NCBI RefSeq assembly: GCF_024158915.1
Contig: NZ_JAMZGF010000042.1
Span: 1 to 45,304, forward strand
DNA from: Chryseobacterium sp. S0630
Lineage (GTDB): Bacteria; Bacteroidota; Bacteroidia; Flavobacteriales; Weeksellaceae
Length of the DNA stretch: 45,304 nt
Reading direction: 5' to 3'
In this document: one piece after another, positions 17,176-25,824 of the stretch
How the letters are laid out: each line of letters begins with the position of its first letter
How positions within the stretch are numbered: the first letter of the stretch is position 1
Made by a program: the position numbers and the translations under genes
Notes under the pieces: model-generated
What the model was told of the DNA's origin: nothing
Seen by the model: the letters and a program-made list of their open reading frames with translations, nothing else
The model's database searches: none

Positions 17176-17988
17176 CTACTCCATCGAATCCTTCTCTTTA
17201 TGTCTGTCCGCCTGAGATTCATTTTCTGCTACACCTGCTTTCCAGTAAGAATAAGCATATAGTTCCTGGGAAGTCCAGTTTTTCTCTTTTCTCAGATAAG
17301 TACGGATTTCTTTCACGCTTGAGAATTCACAGGCTACATAACCAAACTTTGTTGATTCTGGAATCTCAATACTTTTTACAGCATTTGAAATTTCACTGCT
17401 GATCTGAGGCTCTGCATTGTGTAACCATTTAAAATCAATCTGAGCTTTGGTTTCAAGCAGTTGTTCATCTTCTTTTCCATGAACTTCGATAATACATATC
17501 CCATTTGCCGTTTCAGGAAGTGTTTCTAAAATAGCACTGATGACCGGAATAGCTGTAGCATCTCCTACCAGCAAATACCAATCCGCTGCCGGATACAATT
17601 CTTTCCCTTCCAAACGCATCATGACACCCAGTTTTGAGCCTGCTTCAGCTTCTCTTACCCATCTTGAGGCTGGTCCACCGTCTCCGTGATCTACAAAATC
17701 GATGATCAGTTCATTTTTTTCCAGATCAATTCCTCTGTGGGTATAGGTTCTGATGGATGGAGCCACTTCTTTTGGCGGATACACCCATTGATGATTTTCG
17801 TCCAGCGCAGGGAAATGAATCTCGTTCAGTCCAGCCGGAGGAACTGCGATCTTATTATTATCTCCCACCATCGTATTTTTGAACAGATGAACTTCCGGTG
17901 AGTACAAATACACTCTGATAAAATGGTCAGTAATGTATTCTTTTCTGGTGACTTCGGCAACAATCTGCCCTGTTGAAATTTTAGCCAT
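17176..17988 (-). CDS. Siderophore-interacting protein (NADPH-dependent ferric-siderophore reductase)
   Basis: A 270-residue cytoplasmic flavoprotein of the SIP/ViuB family that reduces ferric siderophores to free iron. The FAD-binding beta-barrel carries SIRTYTHR (the R-x-Y-T flavin motif) and DFVDHGDGGPASRWV, the glycine/serine phosphate-binding region of the family. The C-terminal NAD(P)H domain includes LLVGDATAIPVISAIL. The last 20 residues are charged and dispensable-looking. It lies downstream of a TonB-dependent receptor on the same strand, but an apparent terminator (18009-18043) separates them. The pairing supports a role in siderophore-iron release. Confidence 0.92.
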   Translation of the reverse strand: MAKISTGQIVAEVTRKEYITDHFIRVYLYSPEVHLFKNTMVGDNNKIAVPPAGLNEIHFPALDENHQWVYPPKEVAPSIRTYTHRGIDLEKNELIIDFVDHGDGGPASRWVREAEAGSKLGVMMRLEGKELYPAADWYLLVGDATAIPVISAILETLPETANGICIIEVHGKEDEQLLETKAQIDFKWLHNAEPQISSEISNAVKSIEIPESTKFGYVACEFSSVKEIRTYLRKEKNWTSQELYAYSYWKAGVAENESQADRHKEKDSME

Positions 17989-18008
17989 AACTGATTTTTT
18001 TAAAGTTA

Positions 18009-18043
18009 AAATCCGGTTTCCGATTGATTCAGAAACCGGATTT
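18009..18043 (-). terminator. Hairpin between the TonB receptor and SIP genes
   Basis: AAATCCGGTTTC and GAAACCGGATTT are a perfect 12-bp inverted repeat with an 11-nt loop. On the minus strand TTAACTTTAAAA follows. It can end the receptor transcript or act as an attenuator before the SIP start, which lies 20 bp further on. Confidence 0.75.
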
Positions 18044-18092
18044 GAAATACAATATGTTTTCAGATCAAGGCATTTTTACCTTCATCTTATTT

Positions 18093-20303
18093 TTAAAATT
18101 CAAAAGTGTAAGAAAGATTGAATGTTCTTCCTCTTCCTTTATAATTAAACAATTCCGGAAGTCCGTAAGTAGAATACAGTACCTGGGAACGCTTGCTCCA
18201 TATTGTCTGATAATCTGTATTGAATAGATTCTGGATTCCTAAATTGAATTTTCCAAAATGGAATCTGTATCCTATCATCAAATCTGAAGTATTATACCCT
18301 TCCACTACATTATTAAGCTCGTCTTTCTGTTTGAAATTCTGCAAAGACTGGAATCTGAATGACCAGTTCTGAATGTTATAGCCGATATAGGTTACCAATT
18401 TGGAAGGAGAAGCATTATAAATCTCCTGTTTCTGCCATTCTCCCTTATTATCTACCTCAGATTTGATCAAAAGTCCGCTTGCCCCGAAATAAACTCCGTT
18501 GTTTAAGGAATAAGAAACCTCAGCTTCAATTCCCATGTTTCTTAGTTTCAAATCATTCACAAGAATCTGGAAAGTCTTCTTATCTACAGCAACGGTTTTG
18601 TCTGAATTACTTAAAAATCCTGCAATCTGGGCTCTTAAACCACCTCTGTTGACACGGTAACCTACCTCAAACTGATTGGTTTTGATAGCTTGAAGCGGCT
18701 GTTCTTTTACATTGATACTGGATATTACATCCCAGTTTGTTCCTACCAATTTGTACTGTCCGATTCCATAAAATTTAGCAGGATCAGCTAAGCTTGCTCC
18801 CTGGGAAAAAGTTCCCCAAACCTGATGCTGCTCATTGAATTTGTATAATAAACCTGCATTAGCTAAAGTCACATTATAAGAACTTTCGCCTCCGGGAATT
18901 GCGGATGCTGAATTTCCATAGCCCATAGCAATCTGTGTCTGCTGCTCTGAACCTACAAAATCATCCATTTTTACGTTGATATGCTGATAACGGATTCCTG
19001 CATTCAATTGCAGTTTTGGAAGAATATTATATTTTGCCTGAACATATCCTGCATAACTCTGTGAGTGATTCGTAGGATATCTGCCAAGGCTGTATTTTGT
19101 TTCGTTGATTAAACCTCCGCTAGACATGGTTTTTGCGATATCATAAACAGATTGAGTTCCTTCAAATTTTTCAAAATCGAAATCTGCTCCGTAAGTCACA
19201 TTCAGCCCTCGCCATGATTTTGACAGCAAAGCTTTAATCCCTGAGTAATAAGTATCCTGCTGTGAAGAAGACATATAAGGTATTTTCCCCGTCTGCAAAG
19301 TAACATTTCCCGGGAATGGATAGAATCCTAATTTTTCACCACGGGTAGCCAATTGTACATACAAATCCTGTCCGCCTAAAATTCCATTTCCGTTATACGC
19401 TACGGTGGCCATATAACGTTCTGTTCCTACATTTTTATCGGATGAGAAACCATCTCTCATTTCCAATAATGAAGCATTTTTTGTAGTAAATGCACTTAAA
19501 TTTTCACCTAAAAATAAGCTTCTGTCTCCATTAAATTTAGAGTTGTAATACTGAACAGAGGCTGTTATTTTATGTTTATTGTTAAACTGATATCCTCCTG
19601 TAGCCAAGACATCAATAGACTGGTTATACTGAAGGTCCGTCTGGGTTATATCTGTAAAAAGCTGTTTCTGATCTGCCCCATACACTCCACCATTCTGTTG
19701 GTAAGCAACACCTAGTCTTCCGAAGAACTTTTCTCCTTTAGCAGCAATAGACTGAGCAGCACGGAAATCATGGTCATCTTTTCCCATAAATCCTGTACGT
19801 ACACCCAATTCAGTTTCACCGCTGATTCCTTTTTTGGTAGGTGTTTTAGTAATAATATTGATAATCCCACCAGTAGCATTCCCTCCATAAATTGAGCTTG
19901 CACCTGAAAGCACTTCGATTCTTTCGATATTAAAAGGGTCTATCGCATCCAGCTGACGGCTTATGGCACGGATACTGTTCAAAGTGACTCCATCAATCAT
20001 CACAAGCGCTGAACGCCCTCTCATATTCTGTCCGTAATTGGTTCTTCCCTGAGGACCAATATCCATAGAAGGTATCAGAATCGATAACATTTCTTTGATC
20101 GGAACTCCACTTTTGGCCTGCTCCTGGATCTTTTCTTTCTGTACTACCCAAACCGTTCCCGGAACTTCAGAGATTTTTGTAGGTTTTCTGGAGGCTACGA
20201 TCACCACATCTTCAATACCTTTAGAGGCAATAGTATCTTTAGCGGTCTGGGAAATCATCACTCCCGAAACCAAAAGACCTATGAATGCATACTGCTTTTT
20301 CAT
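18093..20303 (-). CDS. TonB-dependent siderophore receptor
   Basis: A 736-residue outer-membrane receptor with signal peptide (MKKQYAFIGLLVSGVMISQ). A TonB-box-like segment (GIEDVVIVASRKPTKI) is followed by the plug domain to about residue 155, containing GRTNYGQNMRGRSALVMIDGV and IERIEVLSGASSIYGGNATGG, classic plug motifs. The 22-strand barrel ends with Phe in NLSYTFEF. There is no N-terminal SusC-type extension or FecA-like signalling domain. The neighbouring siderophore-interacting reductase suggests an iron-siderophore substrate, but which one cannot be read. A promoter-like TATCTTTG lies 30 bp upstream, next to a 9-bp inverted repeat. Confidence 0.92.
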   Translation of the reverse strand: MKKQYAFIGLLVSGVMISQTAKDTIASKGIEDVVIVASRKPTKISEVPGTVWVVQKEKIQEQAKSGVPIKEMLSILIPSMDIGPQGRTNYGQNMRGRSALVMIDGVTLNSIRAISRQLDAIDPFNIERIEVLSGASSIYGGNATGGIINIITKTPTKKGISGETELGVRTGFMGKDDHDFRAAQSIAAKGEKFFGRLGVAYQQNGGVYGADQKQLFTDITQTDLQYNQSIDVLATGGYQFNNKHKITASVQYYNSKFNGDRSLFLGENLSAFTTKNASLLEMRDGFSSDKNVGTERYMATVAYNGNGILGGQDLYVQLATRGEKLGFYPFPGNVTLQTGKIPYMSSSQQDTYYSGIKALLSKSWRGLNVTYGADFDFEKFEGTQSVYDIAKTMSSGGLINETKYSLGRYPTNHSQSYAGYVQAKYNILPKLQLNAGIRYQHINVKMDDFVGSEQQTQIAMGYGNSASAIPGGESSYNVTLANAGLLYKFNEQHQVWGTFSQGASLADPAKFYGIGQYKLVGTNWDVISSINVKEQPLQAIKTNQFEVGYRVNRGGLRAQIAGFLSNSDKTVAVDKKTFQILVNDLKLRNMGIEAEVSYSLNNGVYFGASGLLIKSEVDNKGEWQKQEIYNASPSKLVTYIGYNIQNWSFRFQSLQNFKQKDELNNVVEGYNTSDLMIGYRFHFGKFNLGIQNLFNTDYQTIWSKRSQVLYSTYGLPELFNYKGRGRTFNLSYTFEF

Positions 20304-20332
20304 TCTTTCTACTTCAAAGTTTTATAATCTCA

Positions 20333-20340
20333 CAAAGATA
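20333..20340 (-). promoter_or_regulatory. TonB receptor promoter -7 element
   Basis: The minus strand reads TATCTTTG, a TAnnTTTG match. The inferred start is near 20328, giving a leader of about 25 nt. A TTG at -33 spacing is absent, consistent with a regulated promoter. Confidence 0.55.
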
Positions 20341-20341
20341 A

Positions 20342-20370
20342 TTGTTATTTAGAAAGAATAAAAATAACAA
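20342..20370. promoter_or_regulatory. 9-bp inverted repeat upstream of the TonB receptor
   Basis: TTGTTATTT (20342-20350) and AAATAACAA (20362-20370) are perfect inverted arms with an 11-bp spacer. They lie immediately upstream of the -7 element. The place fits an operator for an iron-responsive regulator, but it is not a classical Fur box. Confidence 0.4.
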
Positions 20371-20448
20371 AATATGAGATTTTTCCTTATTTTATGATGA
20401 CAAACATGTTTTTTACAGAGAGATTGTTTTAATTCTGGATATATTAAA

Positions 20449-20563
20449 AACCATTAAGAGGGATTTAAGAAATAAAGTAGAGTTAAGATGAATCATTCTG
20501 ATTTTAACCTTAAAGCGAAGCCCACCTTAATAATCTCAACACCTTCATACAATCTTAATGGTT
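20449..20563 (+). repeat. MITE-like repeat, copy 1
   Basis: A 115-bp AT-rich element bounded by perfect 10-bp terminal inverted repeats AACCATTAAG and CTTAATGGTT. An inverted second copy lies at 39728-39839. Aligned by hand the two share roughly 80% of positions, including the ends, a 17-bp block (AATCATTCTGATTTTAA) and ATACAATCTTAATGGTT. It has no coding capacity. It sits between the TonB receptor promoter and the terminator of the efflux operon. Confidence 0.8.
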
Positions 20564-20607
20564 CAAAAAGCTTAAACAGGTTTAAAGTTTAACATCTTAT
20601 TAAAAAC

Positions 20608-20643
20608 GTAAAATCCCAGCCCAACGAAGGACCAGGATTTTAC
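20608..20643 (-). terminator. Terminator of the tolC-hlyD-MFS operon
   Basis: GTAAAATCC and GGATTTTAC form perfect 9-bp arms, with further pairing inside. On the minus strand the stem is followed by GTTTTTAATAAG. It lies 22 bp after the MFS stop. Confidence 0.8.
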
Positions 20644-20664
20644 TAGTGAAAAACAAGGTATTTT

Positions 20665-22257
20665 TTATACTGCAGGACCTGCTGCATCTTTTATTTCTTC
20701 TAATAATTTTCTTCTTTCGCGAAGTCTTCTTCTCGCGATAACGGATTTACCTCCCAAAACTCTTATAAATCTGAAATACTGGAATCGTTTTGCTCCAAAA
20801 TGATGGGTCGCAACATAAATCAATACCGCAAATCCAACTAAAATAATATATCCGAATATCTTTTTGGTGGCGATGATAATGGCATTAAGCTGAATCGCTT
20901 TCATATTAGCCGCAACATTTTGAGGAGTAATGGTCATTCCATCCATATAAACGGCAAGGTCACCTATTGCTGTAACCTGAAAACGGTATTGAAACCACGA
21001 GTACAGTGTTGAAAAAATTCCTACAGCCAGGAAGGTTCTCCAAACCAATACAAGTCCGATGGCTGCCAGCATTTCATCCATTTCAAGTTTATCCAGTGTA
21101 TAAAACCATACAGAGATAAACAGTGAACACATTCCATAGCCTTTTAAAAACATAGGCAGATACCAGTTGTCATAACTGAATTCCAAAACCATAGAAAAGT
21201 ACATGATAATAGCATATCCAATCATAGCAGCAAAACCGGAAAAAATATACATTTTCAAAGGTTTTTCTTTTTTGAACCAGAAGATGGCTATGATTCCTGC
21301 TAAAATAATTCCGGGAATCATCAATAAACTTAGCCTGGTATTGGTCAATTGGTCATATCCCAATACTCCCACTGCAAAAGTATTCTGAATAGAAGCTGTT
21401 CCTAAAAACATTCCCAGCCAGAAAAGCATAAACAATCCATTCTGTACATTATTTTTTTTGAAGATTTTGAATGAAAGGTACGGTCGTTTTAAAGTGAGCT
21501 GACGGATAGAAAGCAGTGCAAAACTTACAAAAGCAGCAATGCTCGCATTCATGATATTTTTAGAGTTGAACCAGTCCTGTTGTCTTCCAAATGAATACAC
21601 ATATGCAGAAAACATAAAAGTGGAGATGAAAAGCAAAATACTCAACCAGTCAATATAATGCAGAGGAACTTTTAACGCAAAATATTTATTATGCATAAAA
21701 ATCCAGTGGATCAAAGCTAAAATAAAGCATAACACAGCTGTAAAAAGGTAAAATTGCTGCCAATTGTAAAGAAGAGCAAACTCAGCGGCATAATAGGTAG
21801 CTACCTGGTTCATGACAAGAACGAAGGTATAAAAAGCTCCGTAAAACATCCCGCGGTTTCCAATCATCACCATCAGTGGGAGGAACAACTCTATGGTAAC
21901 CATCATCTTCATAAAACCAATCAACAGAGAAGTAAATATGAAAACCATCGGCTGTAAAGTAGTTCCGTTCACATAGCTGAGTAATCCTAAAAGGACCAGC
22001 AATAAAACCAGTTTATCTCTTACTTTGAATCTCATTTTGATTCTGATAACAACAGGCATACAGGCTCCCATCCCAATGGTAGTTGCGTAGTTAGCCCACA
22101 TAAAATATTCTGTCATGGCTCCGGTACCGCTTACCAGAGAACTGATATTTCCTGTATACACCCCACCGATGGGCATTACTACAGCAAGCAGTAATACAAT
22201 CAGCAGCAGCTGTATGGGTTTTGGTACCCAGTCATTATATAATCCTTTGTTGTACAT
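20665..22257 (-). CDS. 14-TM MFS efflux pump (DHA2/EmrB-like)
   Basis: A 530-residue inner-membrane protein with about 14 hydrophobic segments, the size and layout of DHA2-type drug:proton antiporters. It ends in a basic tail (RRRLRERRKLLEE). The family's textbook antiporter motif C is not clear, so the call rests on topology and on the operon: TolC channel, HlyD/EmrA adaptor, then this pump. Together they would form a tripartite efflux complex across both membranes. The substrate is unknown. The start is 109 bp after the adaptor stop, and the gap holds a heptanucleotide array that stops seven bases before the ATG. Confidence 0.85.
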   Translation of the reverse strand: MYNKGLYNDWVPKPIQLLLIVLLLAVVMPIGGVYTGNISSLVSGTGAMTEYFMWANYATTIGMGACMPVVIRIKMRFKVRDKLVLLLVLLGLLSYVNGTTLQPMVFIFTSLLIGFMKMMVTIELFLPLMVMIGNRGMFYGAFYTFVLVMNQVATYYAAEFALLYNWQQFYLFTAVLCFILALIHWIFMHNKYFALKVPLHYIDWLSILLFISTFMFSAYVYSFGRQQDWFNSKNIMNASIAAFVSFALLSIRQLTLKRPYLSFKIFKKNNVQNGLFMLFWLGMFLGTASIQNTFAVGVLGYDQLTNTRLSLLMIPGIILAGIIAIFWFKKEKPLKMYIFSGFAAMIGYAIIMYFSMVLEFSYDNWYLPMFLKGYGMCSLFISVWFYTLDKLEMDEMLAAIGLVLVWRTFLAVGIFSTLYSWFQYRFQVTAIGDLAVYMDGMTITPQNVAANMKAIQLNAIIIATKKIFGYIILVGFAVLIYVATHHFGAKRFQYFRFIRVLGGKSVIARRRLRERRKLLEEIKDAAGPAV

Positions 22258-22263
22258 GATGAA

Positions 22264-22312
22264 GTTAGAAGTTAGAGGTTAGAAACCAGAAGTTAGTAAC
22301 TGAAAGTTTTCA
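22264..22312. repeat. Heptanucleotide array (GTTAGAA-type units)
   Basis: Consecutive 7-bp units GTTAGAA, GTTAGAG, GTTAGAA, ACCAGAA, GTTAGTA, ACTGAAA, GTTTTCA lie between the HlyD stop and the MFS start. The sequence is the complement of the AACTTCT family at 127-195. It occupies the region where the MFS ribosome-binding site would lie. Confidence 0.75.
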
Positions 22313-22366
22313 GCTTAACTTCTGTATTTTCCAATCTTTTAATCTTTCAATGATTAAAGCTTTAAA

Positions 22367-23482
22367 TTATTGCCCAATATTTACATTCATATTCATTCCG
22401 GCACTCAGTTTATCCAGGTCTTCTTTTTTGTTGGAAGCTGTAAACTCTATTCTTACAGGAATTCTCTGCTGTACTTTAATGAAGTTTCCGGTAGAGTTAT
22501 CTGTTGGCACATTTGAATATCTTGAACCGGTAGCCGCAGAAACTGCTGTGACTACTCCTTCGAATTTTTTACCGCCTAAAGCATCAGCTGTCATGAAAAT
22601 TTTCTCACCTACTTTAATGTTTGGCATCTGGCTTTCGAGGAAGTTGGCGGTTACCCATTTCTGACCATTCAGAACGATCGTTGCCACCTGTTGTCCCGGT
22701 TGGATCAACTGACCTTCAGAAATTGTTCTTCTCCCCATTACTCCATCATAAGGTGCTGTAATAACAGTATACGAAAGATTGATCCTTGCCATATCCAGAG
22801 CCGATTTTGTTCTTTTAATTTCAGCATCATTGATTCCCAGTCTGCTTTTCACTTCTGTAGTAGAAAGGTTGGCGGATTGTTTTTGATTCACCAGCGTTTC
22901 ATAAGCGGCCTTTTGGGCATCATATTCTGTTTTTACCTGATCATATTGTTGTCTGGTAACGGCTTCAGCTGCCAAAAGGTTTTTGTATCTATTTAAATTC
23001 TGCTCAGCATTCCATAATCTCGCTTTCGCTCCTGCAATATTAGACTGCATGACATTGATATTGTTGGAAACCGTATTCACGGAAGAACTTGTTGCTGTTT
23101 TCTGAGCCATTGCATTCTGATAAGCTGCTTCTGCCTGTCCCAATTGAGTAAGAATTTCACGTTCGTCAAGGATTACTAAAGTATCTCCTTTTTTTACACG
23201 TTGATGTTCAATGAATTTAATTTCCTTGATATAAGCAGAAACTCTTGTATTGATAGGATTAATAAATTCCTCTACCTGTGCCGCTTCTGTATAGGTTTTA
23301 CTTCCGATATGGAAATATTCACGGATTAACCAGAATAGTCCGAATCCAATCACCAGAAAAACGATGATGTTGGAAATGATTGCTCTGATTTTATTCGTTT
23401 TATTTTTCTTTTTTTTATTTTCTACAGCAGATGTTGCCGGAGTTGGTGTTGTATTTTGAGTAGTTTGTCCCTTGTTTTCCAT
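22367..23482 (-). CDS. HlyD/EmrA-family periplasmic adaptor protein
   Basis: A 371-residue membrane-fusion protein. A short Lys/Asn-rich cytoplasmic tail (1-30) precedes one membrane segment (about 32-52). The periplasmic part has a split biotinyl-lipoyl domain (EFINPINTRVSAYIKEI...GDTLVILDERE; INLSYTVITAPYDGVMGRRTI), a long coiled-coil hairpin in between (about 100-215), and a C-terminal beta-barrel (ANFLESQMPNIKVGEKIFMTADA). This is the EmrA layout and fits the 14-TM pump encoded next. It starts 22 bp after tolC. It would bridge the inner-membrane pump to the TolC channel. Confidence 0.93.
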   Translation of the reverse strand: MENKGQTTQNTTPTPATSAVENKKKKNKTNKIRAIISNIIVFLVIGFGLFWLIREYFHIGSKTYTEAAQVEEFINPINTRVSAYIKEIKFIEHQRVKKGDTLVILDEREILTQLGQAEAAYQNAMAQKTATSSSVNTVSNNINVMQSNIAGAKARLWNAEQNLNRYKNLLAAEAVTRQQYDQVKTEYDAQKAAYETLVNQKQSANLSTTEVKSRLGINDAEIKRTKSALDMARINLSYTVITAPYDGVMGRRTISEGQLIQPGQQVATIVLNGQKWVTANFLESQMPNIKVGEKIFMTADALGGKKFEGVVTAVSAATGSRYSNVPTDNSTGNFIKVQQRIPVRIEFTASNKKEDLDKLSAGMNMNVNIGQ

Positions 23483-23504
23483 TGTTGATTTTCAGTTTTA
23501 AAAA

Positions 23505-24815
23505 TTAAAGTGTTCCCGTAGATTTCAAAAGGTTGTAATACTGATACAAAACATTGATCTCAGCATTTGCATAATCCAGCTCTGACTGTAGCTTCTGATT
23601 CTGCGCATCAATCATTTCTGCCTGCACAGCCAATTGGTTCAGATATTTCGCTTCTGTAATCTTGTAGTTTTCTTCAGCCAGTCTTTTGGAATCATTCAGA
23701 ATATCAGCCTGCTGAATCGCTTCCTGATATTTTGTATAGGCTGCGTTCACTCCCATATCTACATTCTGCTGTACCAGAGTTTTGGCATCATTCGCCTGAT
23801 TCTTCTGCAGCTCACCTAATTTTACTTTTTCCTTTGTTTTAAAAAGAGTATCGATATTATAACTCAAAGAAACTCCTGTCTGCCATCCTCCTGAATACAT
23901 ATCCAAAACAGGATTTCTTGTTGTAATCGGTCTTTGCAGCGTATACCCACCAAATCCTGCCAATGTAGGCGCATTATCGGTTTTGATAATCTCTATATTT
24001 TTATCTGCAACTGCAATATTTTTTTGAGCCGATTTCAGTAACGGATTGCTTTCATGAGCAAGATCTGTATAATATTCCATACCTATTCCGGATTCTTTAT
24101 TCTCCAGACTTTCTGTAGGAACAATCTCCGTGTCAGAAGATAAACCTAAAGCAATGTTCAGATTATAATTAAGGATTTTCTTATTGTTGGTAAGGGTAAG
24201 AATTCCCTGATCCAGGTTTTTGATGGCCAATTCTCCACGTATCACTTCGTTTCGGGTTACCATTCCCTGTTGATAGAATTTCTGGATGTTTTTCAGACGT
24301 TCCTGAGCCAGTTTTTTATTATTCTGAAATACCTCTTCCTGATTGATGATTTTATAGACATCCAGATAATTGGAAATCACTAAAAATTTCACATCCTGCT
24401 TATTTTTCTCTAAATCCAGTTCCGAAAGCTGTTCACGAAGCCCTGCCATTTCAATAGATTTATTCACCAATCCTCCTTTGAAGATCAATTGTGTTGCCTG
24501 TACAGCATATGAACTTCCATAATGCGGCATCGGAACGTTTGTAGAATTCGAAAAGTCTTTGTCAATAGCTACTGCATCTCCTAAATAGAACTGACTTGTA
24601 GAAGCTGTGATCGTAGGAAGTTTCTGAAGCTTAACGACATTCGTATTTTGTTTTGCAATACCAATGTTCTGTGCAGAAACCTTGAGCTGCTGGTGATTCT
24701 GAACAGCGAGTTCCGCCACCTCACTTGCGGTCATCTGCTTGATCTGTTGTGAAAAAAACAGCGCAGGAAAAGCTGCTATCAATACAGATAGTGCTGTTTT
24801 TATTTTCTTTGTCAT
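23505..24815 (-). CDS. TolC-family outer-membrane efflux protein
   Basis: A 436-residue outer-membrane factor with signal peptide (MKKIKT-like start MTKKIKTALSVLIAAFPALFFSQ). The two internal halves typical of TolC/OEP proteins are visible, each with long helices (LAQERLKNIQKFYQQGMVTRNE; LAEENYKITEAKYLNQLAVQ), plus the near C-terminal ELDYANAEINVLYQYYNLL. It is the first gene of the efflux operon. Its promoter has a near-consensus TTG-N19-TAACTTTG with putative AraC-type sites. It should form the trimeric exit duct for the HlyD/MFS complex. Confidence 0.93.
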   Translation of the reverse strand: MTKKIKTALSVLIAAFPALFFSQQIKQMTASEVAELAVQNHQQLKVSAQNIGIAKQNTNVVKLQKLPTITASTSQFYLGDAVAIDKDFSNSTNVPMPHYGSSYAVQATQLIFKGGLVNKSIEMAGLREQLSELDLEKNKQDVKFLVISNYLDVYKIINQEEVFQNNKKLAQERLKNIQKFYQQGMVTRNEVIRGELAIKNLDQGILTLTNNKKILNYNLNIALGLSSDTEIVPTESLENKESGIGMEYYTDLAHESNPLLKSAQKNIAVADKNIEIIKTDNAPTLAGFGGYTLQRPITTRNPVLDMYSGGWQTGVSLSYNIDTLFKTKEKVKLGELQKNQANDAKTLVQQNVDMGVNAAYTKYQEAIQQADILNDSKRLAEENYKITEAKYLNQLAVQAEMIDAQNQKLQSELDYANAEINVLYQYYNLLKSTGTL

Positions 24816-24835
24816 TTTACCTTGTTTTACAGATG

Positions 24836-24898
24836 CAAAGTTAGGTCAACAACAAAATCAATCAAATGTTTGATTTTTGGAAAAAGATGTTCAAATGT
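24836..24898 (-). promoter_or_regulatory. Efflux operon promoter with tandem operator-like repeats
   Basis: On the minus strand TTG (24865-24863), 19 bp, then TAACTTTG (24843-24836) match the Bacteroidota consensus. Transcription would start near 24831, leaving a leader of about 15 nt to the tolC ATG. TCAAATGT (plus-strand sense) occurs at 24862-24869 and again at 24891-24898, 29 bp apart, near three helical turns. The first copy overlaps the -33 element, the usual place for an AraC-type activator. ATCAAA-TG-TTTGAT (24861-24874) also makes the proximal site palindromic. Confidence 0.65.
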
Positions 24899-24904
24899 AA
24901 GATT

Positions 24905-25750
24905 TTAACTTTCAAACTGATGCCTGTACTGTGTAGGGCTTACCTCCAGATGTTTCTTAAAAAAGTGAGAAAACGAGTATTGATCGCTAAATCCAAGAAT
25001 AGAAGAAACCTCTGAAACCGGTTTATTGGAAGAGTTTAAGAGTACTTTTGCCTCATTAATAACAATTAAAGCAATGATGTGGCTTGCAGACTTACCCGTA
25101 ATGGTCTTTACCACTGAAGAAAGATGTCTGGTTGTAATTGATTGTCGTTCGGCATAGAACTCAACTGTTCTTTCGGTAAGATGATGCTCTGCAAGATCGG
25201 TAAGAAATACAAATACAATTTCTTCCTGTCTGGACATCTGATTCAAAGAACTGTTATCTTCCTTGGAAATAATTCCTGCCATCTGATAACAGAAAACAGA
25301 GAAAAGATGTTCCACCATTTCTTTCTTATAGAGCATTTCAGTATCAGAATCAAGGATATATTTCAGGAAATTGACACTTTTCCAGACTACTTCCATTTCG
25401 TCTTCAGGAAAAGGAACTCCTTTGTTCATCTGCTGTCTGAAATAGCGATACGTAATCAGACGGTTAAATTTCAATGATAAGGCAGAAATAAATTCTCTTT
25501 TGTAAGAAACCATCCTCGACTGAAAGTCATCCGTTACTCCCACCACTTCATAAATGGTTTGTGGATCAGTTACCATAAACATATTGGCAGAAACTTCCAG
25601 ATCGCTGAAATGCTGACGGAGTTTTATAGTCCCTGATTTAATAAATATAAAAGCAGGATTTTCAGGACGGAAAGGTTTACCGACAGCAATTCTCTCGAAA
25701 ATATTTCTTTCCGTAAAAATATCAACGCCAAATTTTTCCAGGGCAGACAT
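24905..25750 (-). CDS. AraC-family transcriptional regulator
   Basis: A 281-residue cytoplasmic regulator. The N-terminal 170 residues form a cupin-like sensor domain (FIFIKSGTIKLRQHFSDLEVSANMF). The C-terminal 100 residues hold two helix-turn-helix units: FYAERQSITTRHLSSVVKTITGKS and VSEVSSILGFSDQYSFSHFFKKHLEVSPTQYR, the latter being the family signature. It lies directly upstream of tolC, hlyD and the pump gene on the same strand with a 90-bp gap that contains the efflux promoter, so local control is likely. A -7 element ends four bases before its ATG, so its own mRNA may be leaderless. Confidence 0.93.
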   Translation of the reverse strand: MSALEKFGVDIFTERNIFERIAVGKPFRPENPAFIFIKSGTIKLRQHFSDLEVSANMFMVTDPQTIYEVVGVTDDFQSRMVSYKREFISALSLKFNRLITYRYFRQQMNKGVPFPEDEMEVVWKSVNFLKYILDSDTEMLYKKEMVEHLFSVFCYQMAGIISKEDNSSLNQMSRQEEIVFVFLTDLAEHHLTERTVEFYAERQSITTRHLSSVVKTITGKSASHIIALIVINEAKVLLNSSNKPVSEVSSILGFSDQYSFSHFFKKHLEVSPTQYRHQFES

Positions 25751-25754
25751 AAGA

Positions 25755-25762
25755 CAAATGTA
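25755..25762 (-). promoter_or_regulatory. araC-type gene -7 element and shared 10-mer
   Basis: The minus strand reads TACATTTG, a TAnnTTTG match, placing transcription start about at the ATG (25750). The plus-strand 10-mer CAAATGTAAG here (25755-25764) recurs exactly at 24892-24901 in the efflux promoter, which would fit autoregulation. Confidence 0.45.
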
Positions 25763-25824
25763 AGCAATCTTATCAGTGATTACAAAATTTTATTATTTTA
25801 GCAAGAATCCAATTTCCCTTCATT

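Noticed and set aside
20304..20448. Classical Fur box upstream of the TonB receptor
   Set aside because: GATAATTGTTATTT only partly matches the GATAAT-type Fur consensus. The stronger feature is the separate 9-bp inverted repeat.
22350..22664. Plus-strand open frame opposite the HlyD gene
   Set aside because: It is antisense to a clear periplasmic adaptor gene and its translation has no family features.
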